From contig NZ_CP163439.1 in assembly GCF_041052385.1 (NCBI RefSeq), forward strand, positions 10,281,001 to 10,345,000: a stretch of DNA of 64,000 bases, read 5' to 3'. Numbering within the stretch: the stretch's first letter is position 1; every line of letters begins with the position of its first letter. The notes beneath the pieces are model-generated. The model saw only the letters and a program-made list of their open reading frames with translations. It searched no databases and was not told the origin of the DNA. Position numbers and translations under genes: made by a program. The stretch comes from Streptomyces sp. R28 (GTDB taxonomy: Bacteria; Actinomycetota; Actinomycetes; Streptomycetales; Streptomycetaceae). Below, one piece after another: positions 42,320 through 49,923 of this stretch.

Positions 42320-42333
42320 TGGGAGCGCTCCCA
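42320..42333. promoter_or_regulatory. Perfect CebR box
   Basis: TGGGAGCGCTCCCA, an exact match to the 14-bp palindrome bound by CebR, the LacI-type repressor of cellulose/cello-oligosaccharide use in Streptomyces, released by cellobiose. It ends 39 bases before the GH9 start. Confidence 0.93.
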
Positions 42334-42372
42334 CCACGAGCGTCACCCGCACCTCCCCCGAGGAGCCCAGAC

Positions 42373-44616
42373 GTGAAACGACGCAGAACCACGCTGTTGT
42401 CCCTGACTGCCCTGCTGGTGGCGGGACTCACCGCACTTCCGGCCGCACCAGCCGGCGCGGAAGAGGTCGAGCAACTCAAGAACGGCACGTTCGACACCAC
42501 CACCGCCCCGTGGTGGACGACCAGCAACGTCACCGCGGGCCTGTCCGACGGGCGGCTCTGCGCGAACGTCCCGGGCGGCACCGCCAACCGCTGGGACGCC
42601 GGCGTCGGCCAGAACGACATCGCCCTGGTGAAGGGGGAGTCGTACCGGTTCTCCTTCACCGCCACCGGCTCGCCCGAGGGGCACGTGGTGCGGGCGATCG
42701 TCGGGCTGTCGGCGGCGCCGTACGACACCTACTTCGAGGTGACACCGGAGCTGAGCGTCTCCGGGAACTCCTACTCGTACACCTTCACCTCGCCCGTCGA
42801 CACCGCGCAGGGCCAGGTCGCCTTCCAGCTCGGCGGCAGCGCGGACGCATGGCGCTTCTGCATGGACGACGCCTCGCTGCTGGGCGGCGTCCCGCCCGAG
42901 GTGTACGAGCCCGACACCGGGCCGCGGGTGCGGGTGAACCAGGTCGCCTATCTGCCCGCCGGACCGAAGAACGCCACGCTGGTCACCGACGCGACGGAGA
43001 AGCTGCCCTGGCAGCTGAAGAACGCGTCCGGGGGTGTGGTCGCCCACGGCTGGACCGTGCCGCGCGGCACCGACGCCTCCTCCGCGCAGAAGGTCCACTC
43101 CATCGACTTCGGCGCCTACCGCGGGCAGGGCAAGGACTTCACGCTGGTCGCCGACGGAGAGGCGAGCCGGCCCTTCGACATCGGCACGGCCGCCTACGAG
43201 CGGCTGCGCCTGGACGCCCTGAAGTACTACTACACGCAGCGCAGCGGCATCGCGATCCGCGACGACCTGCGCCCGGGCTACGCCCGCCCCGCCGGACACG
43301 TCGGCGTCGCGCCCAATCAGGGCGACGGCAAGGTGCCCTGTCAGCCGGGCGTGTGCGACTACACGCTCGACGTCGCCGGCGGCTGGTACGACGCCGGCGA
43401 CCACGGCAAGTACGTCGTCAACGGCGGCATCTCCGTGTGGGAGCTGCTGAGCACGTACGAACGTGAACGGCTCGCCCGCACCGGGGAGTCGGAGAAGCTC
43501 GGCGACGGCACGCTCGCCATCCCGGAGAGCGGCAACAAGGTGCCGGACATCCTCGACGAGGCCCGCTGGGAGCTGGAGTTCCTGCTGAAGATGCAGGTAC
43601 CCGCGGGGCAGCCGCTGGCCGGCATGGCGCACCACAAGATCCACGACGAGCAGTGGACGGGCCTGCCGCTGCTGCCGAGCGACGACCCGCAAAAGCGCGA
43701 ACTGCACCCGCCGTCCACCGCGGCGACCCTGAACCTGGCGGCGACGGCCGCGCAGGCGGCGCGCCTGTACAAGCCGTACGACAAGGAGTTCGCGGTGAAG
43801 GCGCTGGGTGCCGCCCGCAAGGCCTGGACCGCGGCGCTCGCGCATCCCGACCGGTACGCCTCCGAGAGCGACGGCATCGGCGGCGGCACCTACGCCGACA
43901 ACAACGTCACCGACGAGTTCTACTGGGCGGCGGCGGAGCTGTATCTCAGCACGGGCCAGAAGGAGTTCGCGGACCACGTTCTCAACTCGCCGGTGCACAC
44001 CGCCGACATCTTCGGCGCCCTCGGCTACGACTGGGCCAGGACGGCGGCAGCGGCCCGGCTGGACCTGGCGACCGTGCCGAGTGCTCTGCCCGGCCGGGAC
44101 AAGGTGCGCCAGTCCGTGACCAAGGGCGCGGACGGCTATCTGACCACTCTGAAGTCACAGGCCTACGGCATGCCCTACGCCCCGACCGGCAACCTCTACG
44201 ACTGGGGCTCCAACCACCAGATCCTGCACAACGCCGTCGTGATCGCCACCGCGTACGACATCACCGGCGCCTCGAAGTACCGTGACGGTGCGCTGCAGAG
44301 CATGGACTATCTCCTCGGCCGCAACGCGCTGAACATCTCGTACGTGACCGGCTACGGCGAGGTCAACTCCCACAACCAGCACGCCCGTTGGTACGCCCAC
44401 CAGCTCGACCCGAACCAGCCCAACCCGCCGGCCGGCACGCTCGCCGGCGGGCCGAACTCCGGCATCCAGGACCCCTACGCACAGAGCAAACTCCAGGGCT
44501 GCGTCGGCCAGTTCTGCTACATCGACGACATCCAGTCCTGGTCGACGAACGAGCACACGATCAACTGGAACTCCGCCCTGACCCGGATGGCCTCCTTCGT
44601 GGCCGGCCAGGGTTAG
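42373..44616 (+). CDS. Secreted GH9 cellulase with N-terminal CBM4/9-type module
   Basis: A 747-residue secreted endoglucanase. A Sec signal (MKRRRTTLLSLTALLVAGLTA) is followed by a carbohydrate-binding module (about 33-175; LKNGTFDTTTAPWWTTSN), the CelD N-terminal Ig-like domain (RVRVNQVAYLPAGPKNATLV) and the GH9 catalytic domain with catalytic Asp pair in GWYDAGDHGKYV (about 340) and catalytic Glu in STNEHTINWN (about 727). It cleaves cellulose outside the cell. GTG 42373 has GAGGAG 7 bases upstream. The CebR box just upstream indicates repression until cellobiose appears. Confidence 0.95.
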   Translation: MKRRRTTLLSLTALLVAGLTALPAAPAGAEEVEQLKNGTFDTTTAPWWTTSNVTAGLSDGRLCANVPGGTANRWDAGVGQNDIALVKGESYRFSFTATGSPEGHVVRAIVGLSAAPYDTYFEVTPELSVSGNSYSYTFTSPVDTAQGQVAFQLGGSADAWRFCMDDASLLGGVPPEVYEPDTGPRVRVNQVAYLPAGPKNATLVTDATEKLPWQLKNASGGVVAHGWTVPRGTDASSAQKVHSIDFGAYRGQGKDFTLVADGEASRPFDIGTAAYERLRLDALKYYYTQRSGIAIRDDLRPGYARPAGHVGVAPNQGDGKVPCQPGVCDYTLDVAGGWYDAGDHGKYVVNGGISVWELLSTYERERLARTGESEKLGDGTLAIPESGNKVPDILDEARWELEFLLKMQVPAGQPLAGMAHHKIHDEQWTGLPLLPSDDPQKRELHPPSTAATLNLAATAAQAARLYKPYDKEFAVKALGAARKAWTAALAHPDRYASESDGIGGGTYADNNVTDEFYWAAAELYLSTGQKEFADHVLNSPVHTADIFGALGYDWARTAAAARLDLATVPSALPGRDKVRQSVTKGADGYLTTLKSQAYGMPYAPTGNLYDWGSNHQILHNAVVIATAYDITGASKYRDGALQSMDYLLGRNALNISYVTGYGEVNSHNQHARWYAHQLDPNQPNPPAGTLAGGPNSGIQDPYAQSKLQGCVGQFCYIDDIQSWSTNEHTINWNSALTRMASFVAGQG

Positions 44617-44620
44617 ACCG

Positions 44621-44660
44621 CGCGAGCCCGCCGTCGCGGAGGTGCGACGGCGGGCTCGCG
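44621..44660 (+). terminator. 17-bp perfect hairpin terminator after the GH9 gene
   Basis: CGCGAGCCCGCCGTCGC (44621-44637) pairs fully with GCGACGGCGGGCTCGCG (44644-44660), loop GGAGGT, starting 4 bases after the stop codon. Confidence 0.9.
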
Positions 44661-44687
44661 GTGGTGCCGGGTGCCCTGGCGGGGGAC

Positions 44688-45476
44688 TTACGGGGCGATG
44701 TTCAGGACGGGCAGGTCCTTGCTCACGCCCGCTACGTAGTAGTCCTTGGGCGCGGAGAAGACGACGAACTCGCGGTCGTCCTCGCGGATCCTGGTCCGGA
44801 TGGTGAAGTTCCCGGCGGCATCCGTGGTGGTCTGCGCGTCGTACTGGCTCTCGAAGTACTGCCGCAGGAAGACCCGGGTCCCCGCGACCGGGCCGTGCCC
44901 GGCGGGCCAGGTGACCCTGCCCGTCACGGTGAGGCCGTCGCCGGGGCGCACGATGAGCTTGCTGACCCGGTAGGTGAGGGAGCTAGCGACCGGCTCGACC
45001 CTGACGGCGGTGTCCGCGAAGGCCATGTGGAAGTCGGTGGGGTCGGTGTCGTAAACGGCGCGGAACCGCACCTCGTGGCGCGGGGACAGGTAGCGGCTGG
45101 GCTTGTCGTCCCACCGGTCCGCCGGGACGTCCTCAAGGGTGAACCGCCCCTCGGCGTCGGTGCGGACGGTGCCCAGGCTGCGCGTCTCCCACTCCGTCGG
45201 GTCGATCGGGTCTCCCCACGGGTTCCAGGTCTTGAACAGCACCGACTCCTCGAGCTGGACCGGGGCGTCGGCGACGGCGGTGCCGTCGGGCCGGGTCAGT
45301 GTGCCGGTGAGGTCGACCGTGCGGTGGTCGTAGTCGGTCGTGGCGGTGCTGCTGGTGAGGGTCACCTCGTAGTCGTCACCGTCCGCCGCGTGGGCGGGCG
45401 GTACGAACACCACGGTGGCGGCCAGGGCGAGCGCGGCGACGGCGGTCGGTCGGGCGGCCGGTAAACGCATGTGCAC
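44688..45476 (-). CDS. Secreted Ig-like repeat protein with TTA codon
   Basis: A 262-residue secreted protein with Sec signal (MHMRLPAARPTAVAALALAATVVFVPPAHA). The mature part has several beta-sandwich modules resembling bacterial Ig/carboxypeptidase-regulatory-like domains (VDLTGTLTRPDGTAVADAPVQLEE; VTGRVTWPAGHGPVAGTRVFLRQ). Likely a cell-surface or matrix protein; no enzyme motif seen. GTG 45476 has GGAG 5 bases upstream. Leu 5 is TTA (45462-45464), suggesting bldA control. GAATGTGACCCA upstream recurs before the ECF sigma gene. Confidence 0.8.
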   Translation of the reverse strand: MHMRLPAARPTAVAALALAATVVFVPPAHAADGDDYEVTLTSSTATTDYDHRTVDLTGTLTRPDGTAVADAPVQLEESVLFKTWNPWGDPIDPTEWETRSLGTVRTDAEGRFTLEDVPADRWDDKPSRYLSPRHEVRFRAVYDTDPTDFHMAFADTAVRVEPVASSLTYRVSKLIVRPGDGLTVTGRVTWPAGHGPVAGTRVFLRQYFESQYDAQTTTDAAGNFTIRTRIREDDREFVVFSAPKDYYVAGVSKDLPVLNIAP

Positions 45477-45537
45477 GTGAACTCCGTTGCTGGTGCGGTC
45501 GGTTGTCGCGCCGGGAGCTGCGGGGGGTGCCGGCGTG

Positions 45538-45549
45538 GAATGTGACCCA
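45538..45549 (-). promoter_or_regulatory. GAATGTGACCCA motif, copy 1
   Basis: GAATGTGACCCA on the plus strand (GGGTCACATTC on the coding strand), about 60 bases upstream of the secreted Ig-like gene. The same 12-mer occurs upstream of the ECF41-type sigma gene at 48635-48646, so the two genes may share a regulator. Confidence 0.4.
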
Positions 45550-45687
45550 TGGGACCTCACCCGGGGTTGTACGGCCCGCCAGGAATGCACGCCCCGTACA
45601 CATGGAGTTCTCTCTCCGGCCGCCTGCCGGTTCGTCCGGTGATCGCGTGCGATCAGGTACCGTCCTGTCGGTCTGAGCGTCCGAGCC

Positions 45688-46083
45688 TCAAGAAGTGGTC
45701 GCGGCGCGATCGGACTCGCTGCGCAGGACACAGAACTCATTGCCGTCAGGATCCGCGAGGACGGCCCAGCCCGTGCCGTCGGGCTTGCGGTGATCGGTGA
45801 CCAGGGTGGCTCCGAGATCCAGCAGCCGCTCGATCTCCTCCTCGCGCGAGGTCGTCGGGCGCAGGCACAAGTGGATGCGGTTCTTGACCGTCTTGGATTC
45901 CGGAACCTGGTTGAAGTACAGCAGTGGGCCCTCCGGAAGCATCACTTGAGTCTCCCGGTCGCCCGGTCTGTCCTGCGGATGCAGCGGACTACCGGTCACC
46001 TCACTCCAGAACCGAGCCAGCTCATAGGCATCCGAACAGTCGATGGCCACGTTCTGCACTACCGAGATCATGCGGGTGAGCAT
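45688..46083 (-). CDS. VOC-family protein
   Basis: A 131-residue glyoxalase-fold protein (VQNVAIDCSDAYELARFWSEVTGSPLH; NRIHLCLRPTTSREEEIERLLDLGATLVTDHR; VLADPDGNEFCVLR). The pattern matches the uncharacterised VOC group common in Streptomyces. A second ATG at 46071 (MISVVQN) is an alternative start. Function unknown. Confidence 0.82.
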   Translation of the reverse strand: MLTRMISVVQNVAIDCSDAYELARFWSEVTGSPLHPQDRPGDRETQVMLPEGPLLYFNQVPESKTVKNRIHLCLRPTTSREEEIERLLDLGATLVTDHRKPDGTGWAVLADPDGNEFCVLRSESDRAATTS

Positions 46084-46146
46084 GCCCTGAGCATCGCTCA
46101 GCCCGCTACCGGATTGCGTCCGGGCTCCACCCGCGTCCGGCTCCGT

Positions 46147-47634
46147 TCATGATCGGCCGGACACGCCCTGCCGATCGCCTTCGACGAGTTCCGCGGGCCC
46201 CCGGTGGGCGGTCAGGGTGTGCAGCTCGGCCCGGTCCAGCGGCTGGTGCACCTCGACGTACTCGCCGTGCGGAAGCCGCTTGATCACGCCGGTCTCCCGG
46301 CCGTGCAACACCAGCTCCCGGTCGCGGAGTTGCAGGCCCAGGCAGATGCGGCGGGTGACGACGAACACGGCCACCGGGACGACCGGCGTCGCGATACGGA
46401 TCGCCCACGTCACCGTGTTGATCGACAGATGGAGCCGGGTCGCCACGATGTCGTTGCCGCCGCCCGCCAGGAGGATCAGGTAGAGGCTGATCCAGGCCGC
46501 GCCGACCCCCGTGCGGACGGGGCGGTTGCGGGGGCGGTCGAGGAGGTGGTGTTCGCGCTTGTCGCCCGTGATCCGGGCTTCCAGGAAGGGATACACGCCG
46601 ATGAAGACCAGCAGCAGCGGGAAGACCACGACCGGGATCAGCACCCCGAGGACGAGTGTGTGGCCCCACAGGGTGATCTCCCAGCCCGGCATGATGCGCA
46701 CCAGCCCCTCGGCGAAGCCCAGGTACCAGTCGGGCTGGGCGCCCGTGGAGACCTGGTCCGCGCGGTAAGGGCCGTACGACCAGACCGGGTTGATCGAAGC
46801 CACCGCCGCCATGAGCGTGAGCGCGCCGAAGACCAGGAAGAAGAAGCCGCCCGCCTTGGCCAGGTACACCGGCATGAACGGGGCGCCGACCACATTGCGT
46901 TCGGTGCGTCCGGGGCCCGCGAACTGGGTGTGCTTGTGGTACACGACCAGCAGGAGGTGCGCCACGACCAGCGCCGCCATGATGCCGGGGATCACCAGGA
47001 TGTGCAGGGAGTAGAAGCGGGCCACGATGTCATGGCCCGGGAACTCCCCGCCGAACAGGAACATGGAGAGATACGTCCCCACGATCGGAACGGACAACAG
47101 CGCGCCGTTCACGAACCGCAGGCCCGTCCCCGACAGCAGGTCGTCCGGCAGCGAGTAGCCGAACAGGCCCTCGAAGAGGCCGAGCAGCAGCAGGGACCAG
47201 CCGAACAGCCAGTTGATCTCCCGTGGCTTGCGGAACGACCCCGTGAAGAAGTGCCGCATCATGTGCGTGAGCATCCCGGCGGCGAAGACCAGTGCCGCCC
47301 AGTGGTGCAGCTGCCGCATCAGCAGCCCGCCCCGCACGTCGAAGCTGATGTCCAGCGTGGAGGCGTACGCCTCGGACATGCGGACGCCGTTGAGGGGGAG
47401 GTAACTGCCGTGGTACGTCACCTCGTTCATCGAGGGGTGGAAGAAGAAGGTGAGGTACACGCCCGTCAGGATCAGGACGACGAAGCTGTACAGGCAGATC
47501 TCGCCGAGCAGGAAGGACCAGTGGTCCGGGAAGACCTTGCGCAGGTACTTCCGGCCGAGCAAGTGGATGCCGAGCCGCCCGTCGAACCAGTCCGCGACCC
47601 GCTCACCCCGGCCGGACGGCTCTCGGGCGCTCAT
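46147..47634 (-). CDS. Orphan cytochrome b (QcrB-type)
   Basis: A 495-residue integral membrane cytochrome b of the bc complex type with 8 or more spans. The four haem-ligand histidines are visible as LHHWAALVFAAGMLTHMMRH and FYSLHILVIPGIMAALVVAHLLL; the quinol-site motif is PDWYLG (PEWY in most homologues). No Rieske protein or cytochrome c gene is nearby, so it cannot form a full bc1 complex from this locus and may be a paralogue of the housekeeping QcrB. Its ATG overlaps the stop of the ECF sigma gene (ATGA), so the two are translationally coupled. Confidence 0.9.
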   Translation of the reverse strand: MSAREPSGRGERVADWFDGRLGIHLLGRKYLRKVFPDHWSFLLGEICLYSFVVLILTGVYLTFFFHPSMNEVTYHGSYLPLNGVRMSEAYASTLDISFDVRGGLLMRQLHHWAALVFAAGMLTHMMRHFFTGSFRKPREINWLFGWSLLLLGLFEGLFGYSLPDDLLSGTGLRFVNGALLSVPIVGTYLSMFLFGGEFPGHDIVARFYSLHILVIPGIMAALVVAHLLLVVYHKHTQFAGPGRTERNVVGAPFMPVYLAKAGGFFFLVFGALTLMAAVASINPVWSYGPYRADQVSTGAQPDWYLGFAEGLVRIMPGWEITLWGHTLVLGVLIPVVVFPLLLVFIGVYPFLEARITGDKREHHLLDRPRNRPVRTGVGAAWISLYLILLAGGGNDIVATRLHLSINTVTWAIRIATPVVPVAVFVVTRRICLGLQLRDRELVLHGRETGVIKRLPHGEYVEVHQPLDRAELHTLTAHRGPAELVEGDRQGVSGRS

Positions 47635-48563
47635 GCTTCCCCCTTGTGCACGTGGGTGAGCTTCTCGGGATTGCTCACGACATAGACACCGGACACCCGC
47701 TCGCCGTCCGGCGTCAGGTCCAGGACGACGACGGCGTACGCCTCCTCGCCGTCGAACAGCACCGCGGCGTCGTCGCCGTTGACCCGCCGGTGGCGCAGCT
47801 CCAGATGGCCGCCCCCGCCGCCGCCCCGGCGCGCGTACGAACCGAAGAGCCGGACCGCCTTGTCCCTGCCGTGCACGGGACGCAGCCCCGCCCGCTTCCG
47901 CTTGCCGCCGGCGTCCGTCCACACCGTCACGTCCGGGGCGAGGATCTCCATCAGCGCGGCGATGTCCCCGCCCACCGCGGCCCGCACGAACCGCTCGGTC
48001 GCCTCCCGCCGTACCCGCGGATGCGCCTCGTACAGCGGCCGCCGCGCATGCACGTGCCCCCGCGCGCGATGCGCCAGCTGCCGTACGGCCGCCGGGCTGC
48101 GGTCGAGGATCTCCGCGATCTCCGTGTGGGCGTACCCGAACACCTCGTGCAGCACGAACACCGCGCGCTCCAGCGGTGACAGCGACTCCAGGACGACCAG
48201 CATCGCCAGCGACACGGACTCGGTGCGCAGGGCGGGGTCGTCGACGCCGCCGTCCTCGCCGTCCGCGACCAGCGGCTCGGGCAGCCACGGGCCGACGTAC
48301 GTCTCCCGGCGGCGGCTGATCGCGGCCCGCCGCGCCAGTGCGTGGTTCACGGCGATCCGCACGAGATACGCCCGCGGGTTGGCGATCCCCTCGAGCGGCG
48401 AGCCGCCGCCTCGCGCCGTCCACGACAGCCACGTCTCCTGCAGTACGTCCTCGGTGTCGGCGACGCTGCCGAGCATGTTGTAGACGACGCCGAACATCAG
48501 CTCACGGTGCTCGACGAAGACGCCGGTCGCGTCGGCGGTGACGGTCATGGGGATGTCGGACAT
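47631..48563 (-). CDS. ECF41-type (SigJ-like) sigma factor with SnoaL-like domain
   Basis: A 310-residue ECF sigma factor. Region 2 is FVEHRELMFGVVYNMLGSVADTEDVLQETWLSW, region 4 is LSPLERAVFVLHEVFGYAHTEIAEILDRSPAAVRQLAHRAR, and the C-terminal NTF2/SnoaL-like domain (about 190-305) acts in this family as an in-built regulator in place of a separate anti-sigma factor. It is the intact counterpart of the decayed copy at 26237. ATG 48563 is preceded by GGGAGG. First gene of a two-gene operon with cytochrome b. Confidence 0.93.
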   Translation of the reverse strand: MSDIPMTVTADATGVFVEHRELMFGVVYNMLGSVADTEDVLQETWLSWTARGGGSPLEGIANPRAYLVRIAVNHALARRAAISRRRETYVGPWLPEPLVADGEDGGVDDPALRTESVSLAMLVVLESLSPLERAVFVLHEVFGYAHTEIAEILDRSPAAVRQLAHRARGHVHARRPLYEAHPRVRREATERFVRAAVGGDIAALMEILAPDVTVWTDAGGKRKRAGLRPVHGRDKAVRLFGSYARRGGGGGGHLELRHRRVNGDDAAVLFDGEEAYAVVVLDLTPDGERVSGVYVVSNPEKLTHVHKGEA

Positions 48564-48614
48564 GCGGTGGGCCTCCCGGTGAGCGCTCACTACTGCGAGG
48601 CCCGGCGGGGGCCG

Positions 48615-48646
48615 GAATGTGACATCACGCGGTTGAATGTGACCCA
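48615..48646 (-). promoter_or_regulatory. Direct repeats of GAATGTGAC upstream of the ECF sigma gene
   Basis: GAATGTGAC occurs at 48615-48623 and 48635-48643, 20 bases apart. The first contains TGTGACA, the complement of the TGTCACA -35 element known for ECF41 promoters, in the orientation of the sigma gene; I do not find a matching CGTC -10 at the expected distance, so autoregulation is only suggested. Confidence 0.45.
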
Positions 48647-48740
48647 CGTCTCGATGATGGTGAGTGCGACTTCGGGCCCGACCGTGCGTTCCGCACCCCT
48701 CTGGTACCGGCGTACATCACACTTGACCTGCAGGTATTTA

Positions 48741-48754
48741 CGGGTAAGTACCCG
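48741..48754. promoter_or_regulatory. Antitoxin operator overlapping promoter
   Basis: CGGGTA-AG-TACCCG, 6-base perfect arms, overlaps a -10-like TAAGTA (48745-48750) that lies 16 bases after TTGACC (48723-48728). It precedes the ribbon-helix-helix gene by 17 bases, the usual place for an autoregulatory antitoxin operator. Confidence 0.6.
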
Positions 48755-48771
48755 AGCGGTACCGTGAAGGC

Positions 48772-49017
48772 ATGCCAGCTCTCAACGTGGAGTTCAGCGA
48801 CCGCGAGCTAGAGGACTTGCGGCAGATCGCCAAGGAACGCGGTACGTCGATGAAGGCGCTCGTGCGGGAGGCGGCCGCGGCCGACATAGCGCGGCACCGG
48901 GCGCTGCAGGAGGGCGCCGAGGCGTTCCGCCGGTTCTTCGCGTCGCACGCCGACGAGTTCGCGGCCGCCTTCCCCGACGACGAACCGTCCGCCAAGGGCG
49001 AGGGACGGGCCGCCTGA
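48772..49017 (+). CDS. Ribbon-helix-helix antitoxin-like protein
   Basis: An 81-residue protein. ALNVEFSDRELEDLRQIAKERGTSMKALVREAAAADIARHRA has the beta-strand and two helices of a CopG/Arc ribbon-helix-helix DNA-binding domain; the acidic C-terminus would bind the partner. It lies 3 bases before the Fic/Doc-like gene, and a palindrome overlaps its promoter, so it is probably the autoregulating antitoxin of the pair. Confidence 0.82.
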   Translation: MPALNVEFSDRELEDLRQIAKERGTSMKALVREAAAADIARHRALQEGAEAFRRFFASHADEFAAAFPDDEPSAKGEGRAA

Positions 49018-49020
49018 CCG

Positions 49021-49398
49021 ATGGCACCCGTGATCCATATCGACGTGCCCTGGCTGCTCCAGCGACACGAAGAGGTCCTGCCGGACCAGCCCACGATCAA
49101 CGACTTCTCAGCGTTGGTCGCCGCCGTCGCACGCCATCGCGTGGATCCGCCGCGCCTGGGCGTCGACTCCGACCCGGCCTGGCGGGCCGCCGCGCTGCTG
49201 CACACCCTCGCCCTGCTCAAGCCGCTGCCTTCGGCCAACGCCCGCTTCGCCTGTGCGTCCGCGGTGGCCTACATGTTCGTCAGCGGCGTCGGCATCGACC
49301 CGCCCTACGGCGCACTCGTCGACCTGGCCCGTGACCTGATCTCCGGCAAGGTCGACGTGTACGGCGCGGCCGACCGGCTGCGCTCCTGGCAGATCTGA
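49021..49398 (+). CDS. Fic/Doc-family toxin-like protein with degenerate active site
   Basis: A 125-residue protein of Doc-like size and helical pattern. The Fic/Doc catalytic motif HxFx(G/A)N(K/x)R appears as KPLPSANAR (in LLKPLPSANARFACASAVAYMFVSG): the Ala-Asn-x-Arg part fits Doc, but the catalytic His is Lys. Without that His, nucleotidyl or phosphoryl transfer by the known mechanism should fail, so it is either a decayed toxin or has another role. It follows the antitoxin-like gene and precedes a strong hairpin. Confidence 0.75.
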   Translation: MAPVIHIDVPWLLQRHEEVLPDQPTINDFSALVAAVARHRVDPPRLGVDSDPAWRAAALLHTLALLKPLPSANARFACASAVAYMFVSGVGIDPPYGALVDLARDLISGKVDVYGAADRLRSWQI

Positions 49399-49437
49399 CG
49401 CCCGCCGCCCGGTGGTCCGGGCCCTGCCGTCGGCGGT

Positions 49438-49490
49438 CCCCGTTCCTCCCGCCCCCGGGGGGCCGCCGACCGAGGGCGGGAGGAACGGGG
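49438..49490. terminator. 17-bp perfect inverted repeat after the toxin-like gene
   Basis: CCCCGTTCCTCCCGCCC (49438-49454) pairs fully with GGGCGGGAGGAACGGGG (49474-49490), with a 19-base GC-rich loop, beginning 40 bases after the stop codon. Probably a terminator. Confidence 0.8.
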
Positions 49491-49923
49491 TCGGCGGCCC
49501 GTGGCGCGCAGGAGAGCCGCCGTCCCGCGCGGGGCCTTCCGAGAGGGCCGGCTCCAGTGGACTACGCGGGCGCGTACGCCGGGGAGCGTGCGTGGTACTC
49601 CGGCGTGTGCGCGAGTTTCACACGGGGCGCATGGAATGTCGAAAGCTCGCGCGGGTGTGCAGAGTTGCCGCGGTATCTGACTTTCTTTCAAAGGGGCGGA
49701 TGTTGCCCAAGTGCCTTGTTGGTCATTGGTGTGCTGTGCAAGGGTGAACCACCCGTGGGGGGTTGGAAAAGGCCGGGGCTCATTCGTTCCGTGGGGAACC
49801 GGGGCGGACGGGCGTTGGTGAATTCGCGCTCCCCGCACTCGCGTCGAAGAGGTACGCACCAAGTCGTTCTCCCTTTTCGGCGACCGGACTTCTGAGTCAT
49901 GCGCGTGGGAAGGAATCCGTTCA
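49491..49923 (+). promoter_or_regulatory. Non-coding region upstream of the second sigma-lectin gene
   Basis: Over 400 bases of less GC-rich DNA with no convincing gene; a 112-residue frame starting at 49557 has no ribosome binding site and atypical composition. It contains CTTGTT-N13-CTGTGCAAGGGTG at 49715-49746, the same motif as upstream of the paralogue at 32272. Confidence 0.5.

Noticed and set aside
39081..42728. 1215-residue open frame on the minus strand
   Set aside because: It is antisense to the GH2 gene and the start of the GH9 gene; composition (Gly, Val, Arg, His rich) is that of a high-GC shadow frame, with no domain.
46204..47685. 493-residue plus-strand frame
   Set aside because: It is the mirror of cytochrome b; charged, low-complexity sequence with no fold, while the opposite strand has all haem ligands.
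46147..48432. Single 761-residue cytochrome b fused to an N-terminal extension
   Set aside because: The extension is the out-of-frame reading of the sigma factor gene; the real start is ATG 47634 overlapping the sigma stop.
49557..49895. 112-residue frame upstream of the second sigma-lectin gene
   Set aside because: No ribosome binding site, atypical codon use, and it covers the motif shared with the paralogue's upstream region; better read as regulatory DNA.
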